Assembly: GCA_964211495.1 (NCBI GenBank)
Contig: CAXORL010000003.1
Location: 248,001-312,000 of the forward strand
DNA: 64,000 bases
Direction of reading: 5' to 3'
From: Faucicola osloensis_B
GTDB taxonomy: Bacteria; Pseudomonadota; Gammaproteobacteria; Pseudomonadales; Moraxellaceae
Shown one piece after another: positions 11,201 through 19,700 of this stretch. The stretch's first letter is position 1; every line of letters starts with the position of its first letter. The notes beneath the pieces were generated by a model. That model was not told where the DNA came from, made no database searches, and saw nothing but the letters and a program-made list of their open reading frames with translations. A program made the position numbers and the translations under genes.

Positions 11201-12658
11201 CAGCCACGGGTTCAAATCGCTAAAACCTCGATTGGCAATGTCGGTACATTTAACTTTAATGTGACTAACGCCTCAACAAGTTCTGATAGCGTGACAACAG
11301 CGACAGCAGGTACCGCTGTGACCAGTAATGTTATTCACCATGTAGAAACCATCAGTAATAGCCTGGTTATCAATGAGTTGAGCACCACGGGTTTTACACT
11401 TTCAAGTGCTAGTTGTACAGACAATAATGCCAGTATCTCTGGTAACACTACCAATCCCATTGGTAGTCTTTCTAATTCAACTTTGACCATTGACCCTACT
11501 TATTTAAAACCTGGGGCAAATTTTGTTTGTAGTTTTACCAATTCGCTTAAACAAATTACCGTTAGCGGTCGTGTATTTGAAGACAACAGTGGTACCACAG
11601 CTGTCAATAATAATGCCTACAATGGTGTACAAGATGCCGGTGAAACTGGGATAGCAGGTAGTAAAGTTCAATTAAAGGATAGCGCAGGTATACTTATTGC
11701 CGAAGTTTTAACCAATGCCACGGGTGATTATACGTTTAATGTATCCCCAGAAAACTTGACGAGTACTTTTACTATTGTAGCCACAAATGCCGCTGGCTAT
11801 ACCTCAGTCAGTGGCGCGGCGGGCTCAGGGGGTAGTTATAATTTATCAACTGACACTATCACGCTAACTAAAACCAGCAATAATTTTAATTACCCAAATA
11901 ACAATTTTGGCGATGCTAAGTTGGCATTGGTGATTACACCGAATAACCAACAAACCACAATCGCTGGCGGCGTGGTTGATTATCCACATAAAATTAGTAG
12001 CCTTGCAGTCATTACTATGAATTCGATTAATAGCATCGCCGCCCAGCAGCCTGCCAATAGTGCCGACCAACCCTGGCAATCTGTTATATATCTAGACAGT
12101 AACTGCAATGGCAAAGTCGACGTGGGTGAAACCGCATTAACAGGTACCAGCACCCTGAACCCGGTTCAGTCGATTTGTGTGGTTCACCGTGTCAACGTAC
12201 CCATTAATGCCAGCGCTGGGGCACAACAGGTCGTAAGCTTGCAAGCTAATGGCACTGCAACCTCAGGTAATACACCTGTAACTAGCAATACTGTGACAGA
12301 TACCACGCTGGTAGGTAGTGCAGGCTTAGATATGAAAAAAGGCGTGCGCGTTGTGTCAAGCTGTCCATCAACTGTTAGCGATACCAATGCATTTGTCACT
12401 GCCAACCAAGCCCGCAATGGTAACTTTTTGGAGTATGAAATTACTTATCGCAATAACAGCACTAAAAATTTGGTTGATGTCATGGTGAAAGATAGCGTAC
12501 CAACGGGTATGGTATTTCAAAGTCAAACTTGTAACACTACGCCAACAGGAATAACCTGTACCCCTACGCAATCAGGGAATTCACTGAGATGGTCAATGTC
12601 TGGCAAGTTACCACCTGCTACGAGTGGTACTGTTAGGTATTGTGTATCAATACCCTAA
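8270..12658 (+). CDS. Large exported protein C: DUF11 repeats, PA14-like and SdrD/Cna-B-like domains
   Basis: 1462 aa counted from ATG 8270, chosen because the longer frame overlaps gene B while ATAGGGA precedes 8270. The signal peptide ends FTYA near 34. Visible parts: a Ser/Thr-rich N-terminal region to about 350; DUF11-like units near 360-470, 485-590 and 825-930; a region at about 610-815 resembling PA14/GLEYA carbohydrate-binding domains, with VDDGAYIMEGNQVL near 735; an SdrD/Cna-B-like unit starting VSGRVFEDNSG near 1097; loop DSNCNGKVD near 1276; and a terminal DUF11 unit with a cysteine near 1365 resembling the C-terminal modules of A, B and E. It lacks the shared N-terminal domain. 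Probably an adhesin-like component; the PA14 reading is by eye only. Confidence 0.75.
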   Translation: MMSTINNQRPTILRHIFTMMSLFCLLILSGFTYAAPSSIELFAGGGNTSAMGPTSNAQTVTFQANLNNPSDNTPTTYSPTTTATYQISSVYSNSTYTSGGTRNQPSFVFGATVSTGTTDSTAYVASSTVYKNLGAIGGPDNSQFSATLANAPSSCINGSICSSTNGGIDTNANYGLTFFAAPTGLSGLSTSGRHKVGTITINFNRPITNPVLQVAGLGASVTTGSSTLGFSAEFNLVSNISLNNSVIMSRLSGSKELSVTDKQITNNASTISATTGSGGASGSVYLQGRRISSLTFDVYIRGDGKDTAWNPNRGGDQFHFAVSSLEADNDISITKTQRPDNSGTFDGTQLSVTQGSLVQYRLTLANGTANPVNSAQYSDIVPNAITGLSVVSTTPSTGASCTPTLNGNTVSGTFSGPAGATCNIILQGTASTVGLVSNTATLLESATDSNLNNNSSTVNTNIVTPPSPMPQDAAIKEARFEIVPDLPTIYRGGTGQQLITITNKGPDAATGTIATVIPAPQSGVTVTSVNVVGGSACTLASGQWTCDVGGVANNSNFQLNVSYSTTSTTSLGTAQQVSIKVNSNEFNPGSGAGETLYKVWGSNEQNEIRPNGAFWVGNLGSGAIPAGSYYDEPSVEDANNILGAWPAAQSSPTGTYLTQSVSGPNNNFYGTSSSTASPMIQQLITTMSTSKYLTVSLPATSEFGDNRRAWEFKTGIFLPKTQNVSVCVGNSSLGVDDGAYIMEGNQVLISKSKYQPNGLLSTSFSLSAGYHQLTYRIINRNGTYSSGELNPGGYGAIGLSIDGSSCNTVNYDSATTAAIPASINIIDAAALVITKTNYTDSVNAIGQTTYTLTVENQGPSDVTGAILKDPVATNMTKGTPVCSTIDNNQCTTAPTAAQLEGAGVTLPRLTSGQKYILSVPVTLNALTASSVTNTASVKSPTNVSALGTACVSDTSSNITRSFDAASQTCTTSDTDKIQPRVQIAKTSIGNVGTFNFNVTNASTSSDSVTTATAGTAVTSNVIHHVETISNSLVINELSTTGFTLSSASCTDNNASISGNTTNPIGSLSNSTLTIDPTYLKPGANFVCSFTNSLKQITVSGRVFEDNSGTTAVNNNAYNGVQDAGETGIAGSKVQLKDSAGILIAEVLTNATGDYTFNVSPENLTSTFTIVATNAAGYTSVSGAAGSGGSYNLSTDTITLTKTSNNFNYPNNNFGDAKLALVITPNNQQTTIAGGVVDYPHKISSLAVITMNSINSIAAQQPANSADQPWQSVIYLDSNCNGKVDVGETALTGTSTLNPVQSICVVHRVNVPINASAGAQQVVSLQANGTATSGNTPVTSNTVTDTTLVGSAGLDMKKGVRVVSSCPSTVSDTNAFVTANQARNGNFLEYEITYRNNSTKNLVDVMVKDSVPTGMVFQSQTCNTTPTGITCTPTQSGNSLRWSMSGKLPPATSGTVRYCVSIP

Positions 12659-13340
12659 AAAATGGATTTTAAGTCTTATAAAATTTTTAAGCCACTAGCT
12701 AGGGTTATCAAGTATTGTTAATGAAACCACGAAGGGCGTCTTTGGATAGATGCCTTTCAACCTTTACTACTTATGAGTAATATGCACTTAATCACAAATT
12801 TTAGGCAAAAATAGTAAAACTGGTGCTATGCTCTATGATTCAATAACGAATATTACATACAGTTTCTTTAGATTTTTATATTTCTTTTTTAAAAAAAATA
12901 GAACAATAATATAAATATTGATTTTTAAAAATCTTTTATGAAAAGAATTAAAGTCTTGTATTTTTTATGGATGATATTTGGTTGTTGCTTATTACCATTC
13001 ATACGAACAGACGGTGTTTCATGACTGCAAAGTAGTCAAAAACTAGGCTTATTTAAATAACAATTTACCGCTTATTCGATAGAATAATCATTTAGTCATT
13101 TTGTTTAATGTTAGTTCTTGTAACTGTGGATTTAGCATTAGACATCATTTATGATACTAGCATATGAATAGGTCAACATTATTTTTGTTAGGTAATAACT
13201 GGGCAAGCTAAGTCTGAAATGACCGCAATTTATAATTACTGCCCATAGCTCTCTTCCATTATCTAATAAATACTATATCGATATACTCAATATCAGTACA
13301 TTTTTGATGACTTGTATTATCGAAAAAAGGAGTTAGTCTA
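12659..13340 (+). other. 682-base AT-rich gap inside the DUF11 cluster
   Basis: No convincing gene. The stretch is very AT-rich with long A and T runs around 12870-12965, and separates operon A-B-C from D-E-F. A 28-codon open frame (12938-13024) encodes a short basic then hydrophobic peptide like a signal sequence, but no ribosome binding site precedes it. The second promoter of the cluster presumably lies here. No clear intrinsic terminator follows gene C. Confidence 0.5.
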
Positions 13341-13817
13341 GTGCGTGCATTTAATATATTATTAATTACAGCAGCAATCGTTGGCATTACAGGGGTATCA
13401 GTCGCAGTTACACCCCAAAAAGAGCCTGTTAGTGTGGCGCTTACTGCCAATAAACTTACCCAGAATGCTCAAGGGATAACCGTGGCACAGCCAGTTACTA
13501 AGGTAAAACCCAATGACGTTATCGAATATCGCGCGGTCTATACCAATAATACAGGTAAAGCCATAAAAAACTTAACGGCTACCTTACCTATACCGCCAGC
13601 TACTCAATTCTTAGCCAAATCCACCCCAAGCGCAACGTTAGCTAGCACCGACGGCGTGAACTTTGCTGCTATGCCACTAAAACGCAAGGTAGGCAACCAA
13701 ATCGTTAATGTACCTTTACAAGACTATCGTGCATTGCGATGGACAATTGCTGAAGTACCTGCTGGTAAATCAGTGAGCGTTTCAGCACAAACTCGTGTTA
13801 ATAGTGTCACCCCTTAA
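13341..13817 (+). CDS. Small exported single-domain DUF11-like protein D
   Basis: 158 aa starting at GTG 13341, supported by AAAAGGAG at 13325-13332. An N-terminal signal or anchor segment (about 4-23) is followed by a single beta-sandwich-like DUF11 unit (VIEYRAVYTNNTGKAIKNL near 55-73, ALRWTIAEVPAGKSVSVSA near the end). It is the shortest member of the cluster and lies 37 bases before gene E, so probably co-transcribed with it. It lacks calcium-loop motifs and cysteines. A single-domain protein beside giant multi-domain relatives might be a minor subunit, cap or chaperone-like partner, which is speculation from size and position only. Confidence 0.75.
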   Translation: MRAFNILLITAAIVGITGVSVAVTPQKEPVSVALTANKLTQNAQGITVAQPVTKVKPNDVIEYRAVYTNNTGKAIKNLTATLPIPPATQFLAKSTPSATLASTDGVNFAAMPLKRKVGNQIVNVPLQDYRALRWTIAEVPAGKSVSVSAQTRVNSVTP

Positions 13818-13854
13818 GCAACATAAACATCCATCATTTTAGAGGTCTATATTA

Positions 13855-16569
13855 ATGCAAAAATTTTTACCACGTCTTAATCAATTAGCTGCTTCGATTG
13901 CGCTAGTAGCAGGTGGCGTTGCGTTGATGCCAACTGCACAAGCAGCTGCGCCAACTGCAGGTTCTAACATTAGCAACATCGCGACTGCAAGCTATACTGA
14001 TGGTAATGGCGCTAGCAAAACCGTTACTTCAAATGAAGTCAAAACCATAGTATTACAAGTATCTAGCTTCACGCTAGTGGCTGACCGTAATGCCACTATC
14101 AATCCAAATGGCACAGCGACGTTATCACATACATTGACCAATACTGGTAATGGTACAGATACCTTTACTTTAAGTGTGTCACAACTGACCAACGACAACT
14201 TTGATTTAAACAACGTCCATATTTATTTGGACAGCAATCAAGATGGCGTACCTGATAACAATAATGACATCACTACAGTAACCTTAACTGCGAATCAGTC
14301 AGTGGGTATCATTGTGGTTTCAACGGTGCCTGTGACCCAAACTGATGGTCAAAAAGCCCAGTATACCTTAAACGCTACTGCGGGTTTTGATACATCTGTC
14401 ACAGGCTTTAATACCGATACCGTAACCGTGAGTGCCGGTGCTTCAATGCAGATCCAAAAAAGCGCGAGTGTGGCTAGCGTGGCACCAAACGGTGATATCA
14501 CTTATACACTGACTTATAAAAATACCGGTAATGGCGCTGCGCCATTTGTTACCATTAAAGATACTTTACCAAATACAGTCACCTATAATCTGGGTTCTGG
14601 TTTATGGAGTGGTTCATCAACTGCTTTGACTGACGCTGCTGGTGGTGACCCTGCAGGTATTGACTATCGTTATGATAGTGGTAGCAAGACCGTCTATGTG
14701 TCTTTAACCAATGTACCAGCTAACTCAACGGGTACGGTAAAATTCACTGTTAAAGCAAATGCTGGCAACAATAGCACCGTTAACAACACTGCATCAATAT
14801 TCATTGATGATAATAATGACCCAACCAATACCCCAACAGGCACCACCCCAACCCAGTCTAACCAAACGACTGTAACGCCAACGCTCATCTATACAGGTAC
14901 CATTAACGACTCAGCAACAGATGTGTATGCTGATGCGGCTAAAGTAACGACTGATCCAAATAAAGACGACCAAATTTTATCTGTGACCTCACAAGGTGTA
15001 CCTGTAGTCTTTGGTGATGATCAAGGCTCTGGTGATACGGGTGCTGATTTAATTGTTGTGCATAACACAGGTACCGCTACAGAAACTTTTAATGTGTCGA
15101 TTAATAAGTCAGCATTACCAAGTGGTAGCATTGTTCAATTATTCAAGTCTGATGGGGTAACGCCACTGACCGATACTAATGGCGACAGTGTTGTTGATAC
15201 AGGTCCAATAGCAGCAAATGGAACCTATAACGTTATAGCTAAAGTAACATTACCAAGCAATTATTCAGAAACCGATACCAATATTACTAATGTAACAACA
15301 TTAACATTAACACCTGTATCTAACCCATCAGCAACTGATACTATCAGGCTTGTCATTACTGATGTTGTTAAGGCGACTGTTGACTTGACCAACGGCGACA
15401 ACACTGACACAACTACGGGCGGCCCAACAGCAGGTTCATCGGGTCAAGATACCGGTGTACCAGTTGATACTAAAACCACCGCGCCAGGTACTGCGGTTAC
15501 TTTCCCGTTGAGTGTTAAAAATACTTCAGCCACACCGGACAATTTCAATCTAAGCAGTGCTGGATTACCAAGTGGTTGGACTGTTCAGTATTATGTTGAT
15601 GCCAATAAAGATGGTGTACCAGACGGTGCTGCAATTACTAATACCGGTAATATTCCTGCAGGTACAACGGTTAATTTGATTGCGGTAGTGACACCGTCTG
15701 CCAATCAAGCACCAATTACTCAAAATGTGGTATTTACGGTTAGCTCGCCAGCGACGGGTCTGACTGATAGCATGACTGACCAAGTCGTGGTGTCAGCAAA
15801 ACGTTCACTGTCTTTGACTGCAGATAATGTGGGTCAATTAGCGCCAGGCGGCACTGTAACTTACACTCATACCTTAACCAATAATGGTACTATCACTGAG
15901 GGTACTTCAGCAGGATCTCTGCCATATACGCTGACCAATACCCAATCTGGTTGGACCACAACCCTGTATGTAGATCTCAACAACAATGGTCTCGCCGATA
16001 ACAATGAGTTAGTTACTGGTAATGATTTGGGTGCATTGATTGCTACTTATAATGCTGATAATAACAATATATCAGGCTTAGAAGCTGGTCAATCGATCAA
16101 GCTATTTATCAAGGTCGAGGCACCGGCCAATGCGACTGCAGGGGTGCAAAACAGTAATGTACTAACTGTAAGCCCAACAACTATTTCTGGCACTACTACT
16201 TCGCCTGTGTCTAATACTGATTTGACAACTGTGAATGATGGTCAAATTCGTTTAGTCAAAGAACAAGCACTTGACGCTGCCTGTGATGGCACTGCTGATG
16301 GTAGCTTTACTCAAAACAATTTATCAGCCAAGCCAGGTACCTGTGTGATTTATCGCATTACTGCAACGAACGAAGGTAATGTACCTGTAACAACTGTGAA
16401 AATTAACGATAACGTACCAACTTATACGACGTTAGTATCAGGCTCTGCAAGCAATAACAATACCTCGGGTACTGTAACTGTTAACGGTGTTGCGATCACC
16501 AATAGCATTGCCTCACTTAGTGGTAACACAAGTGCGCAATTACAGTTCAATGTAAGAATTGACAAGTAA
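13855..16569 (+). CDS. Exported DUF11-type repeat protein E, paralogue of A and B
   Basis: 904 aa with AGAGG nine bases before the ATG and a clear signal peptide ending AQA near 31. Co-linear with A and B: N-terminal domain with SNIATASYTDGNG and LTNTGNGTDTF, loop DSNQDGVPD near 126, DUF11 domain from about 200 (ITYTLTYKNTGNGAAPFV), motif SDGVTPLTDTNGDSVVDTG with its loop near 440, an extra loop DANKDGVPD near 582, loop DLNNNGLAD near 707, and a C-terminal module with cysteines near 810 and 830 (TCVIYRITATNEG). Strongly Asn/Thr rich and acidic, as expected for a secreted, possibly calcium-stabilised beta protein. It sits between D and the barrel protein F, with a hairpin separating it from F. 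Confidence 0.8.
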   Translation: MQKFLPRLNQLAASIALVAGGVALMPTAQAAAPTAGSNISNIATASYTDGNGASKTVTSNEVKTIVLQVSSFTLVADRNATINPNGTATLSHTLTNTGNGTDTFTLSVSQLTNDNFDLNNVHIYLDSNQDGVPDNNNDITTVTLTANQSVGIIVVSTVPVTQTDGQKAQYTLNATAGFDTSVTGFNTDTVTVSAGASMQIQKSASVASVAPNGDITYTLTYKNTGNGAAPFVTIKDTLPNTVTYNLGSGLWSGSSTALTDAAGGDPAGIDYRYDSGSKTVYVSLTNVPANSTGTVKFTVKANAGNNSTVNNTASIFIDDNNDPTNTPTGTTPTQSNQTTVTPTLIYTGTINDSATDVYADAAKVTTDPNKDDQILSVTSQGVPVVFGDDQGSGDTGADLIVVHNTGTATETFNVSINKSALPSGSIVQLFKSDGVTPLTDTNGDSVVDTGPIAANGTYNVIAKVTLPSNYSETDTNITNVTTLTLTPVSNPSATDTIRLVITDVVKATVDLTNGDNTDTTTGGPTAGSSGQDTGVPVDTKTTAPGTAVTFPLSVKNTSATPDNFNLSSAGLPSGWTVQYYVDANKDGVPDGAAITNTGNIPAGTTVNLIAVVTPSANQAPITQNVVFTVSSPATGLTDSMTDQVVVSAKRSLSLTADNVGQLAPGGTVTYTHTLTNNGTITEGTSAGSLPYTLTNTQSGWTTTLYVDLNNNGLADNNELVTGNDLGALIATYNADNNNISGLEAGQSIKLFIKVEAPANATAGVQNSNVLTVSPTTISGTTTSPVSNTDLTTVNDGQIRLVKEQALDAACDGTADGSFTQNNLSAKPGTCVIYRITATNEGNVPVTTVKINDNVPTYTTLVSGSASNNNTSGTVTVNGVAITNSIASLSGNTSAQLQFNVRIDK

Positions 16570-16593
16570 TCAGTTCTTTATCTTGTTTTCATC

Positions 16594-16642
16594 GGCATAT
16601 AGTCATTAGTGGCTATATGCCTCCCCATTGTGTCATTTTTTT
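16594..16642 (+). terminator. Hairpin between E and F, possible attenuator
   Basis: Perfect 9-base stem GGCATATAG/CTATATGCC with a 10-base loop (16594-16621), followed 12 bases later by a run of seven T (from 16635). The distance to the T-run is long for a classical terminator, so it may lower transcription into F or protect the E transcript end. Confidence 0.45.
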
Positions 16643-16700
16643 AACTTCTTAATTTTTTCTATTTTATTCGTTTTATATACTTTTATATAGGTGAATGTCT

Positions 16701-19700
16701 GTGGTGCAAATTGTAAGAAAAGATGGTTGCGCTAAAGCAACATTTTTGCTCTCAACATTGACTGCTTCGATATTGGCAAGTCACTATAGCTATGCTATGG
16801 CACCAGAAGTAGATACCAAAATCAATAATACAGCTTCTGCAACTTATAATAATTTTGGCCATAATCCCCAATCTACATCGTCTAATACTGTTGATATTAA
16901 TATTGCTGCGTTATATGCCGTTAACTTAACCTCTGCCCCACTTCAAACTGTGGAAATAGGTAAACAGGTAGTGTGGTCAAATGAGTTAACCAATAGCAGT
17001 AATGCACCCGTACATATTAAGATAAACCCTTTGGAAATAAATGGTTTAAACAACGTCAAGGTTTATCTTGATACCAATCAAAATGGCGAATTTGATAATA
17101 ACGATCAAATTGTTGACCAAACTATTTTATTGCAGCCTGGACAAAAGGTAGGAATCTGGGTAGTTGCTACAACAGCCTTAGATTTAACAGATAACCAGCA
17201 ACTAAACTTACCTATTAGTGCATATATTATTGAATCACCTGATTCATCTATTAACGCTCAAGCGACCAATCTCGTTCGAGTGGTTATTCCTAAAAAAAGT
17301 GTGTTATTTGTCAAAAAATCAGCCAGTGTCAGTAGCGCAGAAATTGGCGATTTTGCAGATTATACGATTACCGTAGCCAATCGTAGCAATAATAATGCTG
17401 ATAATGTATCGATGACAGATACACTGCCTCGTGGGTTTATCTACACAGTTGGTAGTATGCGTGTTAACGGTATCAAAGTGGCAGACCCGGCTGGCGGTAA
17501 AGGACCTTACCTCAAGCTCGGTGTGGGGAGCTTAAAGCCTAATACTGAAATTAAAGTCCAATATCGAGTACAGATTGGACCCAATGCCTTAAATGGCGAT
17601 GGTATCAACCGTGTACAGGCAAAAGATGAAGGGGGGCAAACATCTAATGAGGCATCAGCCAAAATTGACGTGCGCCCCGGTGCATTAATTCAAGATGGTT
17701 TCATCATTGGTAAAGTGTTCGTCGACTGCAACAAAAACGGTATCCAAGATAACGGTGAGCAAGGTGTACCAGGTGTACGCTTATATTTGGAAGACGGCAG
17801 TTTTATCGTCACCGATCGTGAAGGTAAATATGATTTTTATGGTATTAGTGCCAAGACACATGTATTAAAACTTGACCGTACCACCCTTCCCGCTCAAAGC
17901 AAACTGCGCCTTATCAGTAATCGTCAAGCCGGTGATGCAGGCAGCCGCTTTGTAGACTTACGCCGTGGCGAACTGCATCGCGCAGATTTTGCCATCGTCG
18001 ATACAGATGACAATAACAGCGAATCCTGCAACCAATCTCTACTTGAGCAAGTTGCTGAACGCAAGAAAAAAATCGAACAAGATAACATTAGTCTTGAGCA
18101 AGTAATCCGTGCTGACTTAACAACTGATCCGCTCAACTACGTTGTTAGCGATGTACGTGGACAACCAGCCAGTGGCTGTATTAGCGCTGAAGGCGTTAGC
18201 AGTAATTGTAATGTTGAACTTACTAAAACAGCACGAAATCAGTTGAGCCGTATTAGCATTGAACCCGTTGCTGCAATCAAAACCTTGAACCTTGAACAAA
18301 CGCTAGAAGAAGCCCCCAATAACTCGCTGCAAATTTTAAACTTAACTGATGGTCAAATTCTACCAATCAACCAAGCCACCATTCAAATCAAAGGGATGGC
18401 AGGCACCCAGTTGCAGTTATGGGTCAACGGTCAAGAAGTCCCAGAGAGTCGTATTGGTAAAAAAGCCGTATTGGCCGACTCTCAAGTTGCAGGTTTTGAC
18501 TATATCGGCGTGCCGTTAGCGATTGGTAAAAATCAAATTGAAGTCCGTCAGCTTGATATGATGGGCAATATCCGCGCTACCCGTGCTATCACTGTTATTG
18601 CGCCCGATAATTTAAGTAAAATCAGCGTTGATTCACCCAAACAGGATGTGCCTGCCAATGGTAGCGATGTCTATCAAGCAGTAGTTAAGGTTGTTGATCA
18701 GTTTGGCACACCCGTCTCTAGCCGTACCCCGGTCACGCTTAATAGTACTATTGGCACTATCCAAATTAAAGATGTCAACCCTGACCAAACGGGCATTCAA
18801 ACATTTATTGAAGGCGGTAGCTTGTTGGTACCGATTCAAAGCCCAAGTCAACCAGGTGAAGGGGTGTTAGAGGTTGAAAGCGGCAGTTATCATGCCAATC
18901 AGCGCGTACAATTTTTACCTGACCTACGTCCTTTACTCGTTGCCGGTATTGTCGAAGGTCGCATTAATTTTAAAACCTTTGATCCAAAAAACTTAAGCCA
19001 AGTTGATAGCCGTGATGGGTTCGAAGAAGAGCTATATGAAATTGCAGATTCTGATAAACATAAGCAAAGTGCCCATGGACGCGTGGCCTTGTTTTTAAAA
19101 GGCAAGGTCAAGGGGGAGTATCTATTAACCTTAAGCTATGACTCAGATAAAAGTAAAGGCCAACGACTATTCCGTGATATCCGGCCAGATGAATACTACC
19201 CAGTATATGGGGATGCAGCGGCTAAAGGTTTTGATGCGCAATCTACCAGTAAACTTTATGTACGCGTAGATAAAGGTCGTTCGTATGCCCTATACGGCGA
19301 TTACGCCACACGCATTGAGCACGATGAAGGTATCTCACTGGGTCAATACAATCGCTCGCTAACAGGACTTAGTGTCAATGTTGAAAATGACCAAAATAAA
19401 GTCACAGCATTTGCCGCCAAGACCACTGCCACGCAAGTAACGAACGAACAGCGGGGCTTGGGAATCACAGGGCCGTATAGCTTAGGAAAAGTCGATACCG
19501 ATAGCGTGCTGCGTAATAGTGAAAAGGTTGAAGTTATCATCCGTGATCGTAATAACCCAGGGTTGATTATCTCGCGGACACTACTTACCCGTTTTAGTGA
19601 CTATGAGGTTGACACTGACAGTAACAGTATCTTTTTAAAAAACGCAATCCCAAGTGTCGATAGTGACCTTAATCCTGTGTATCTGCGTGTGACTACAGAG

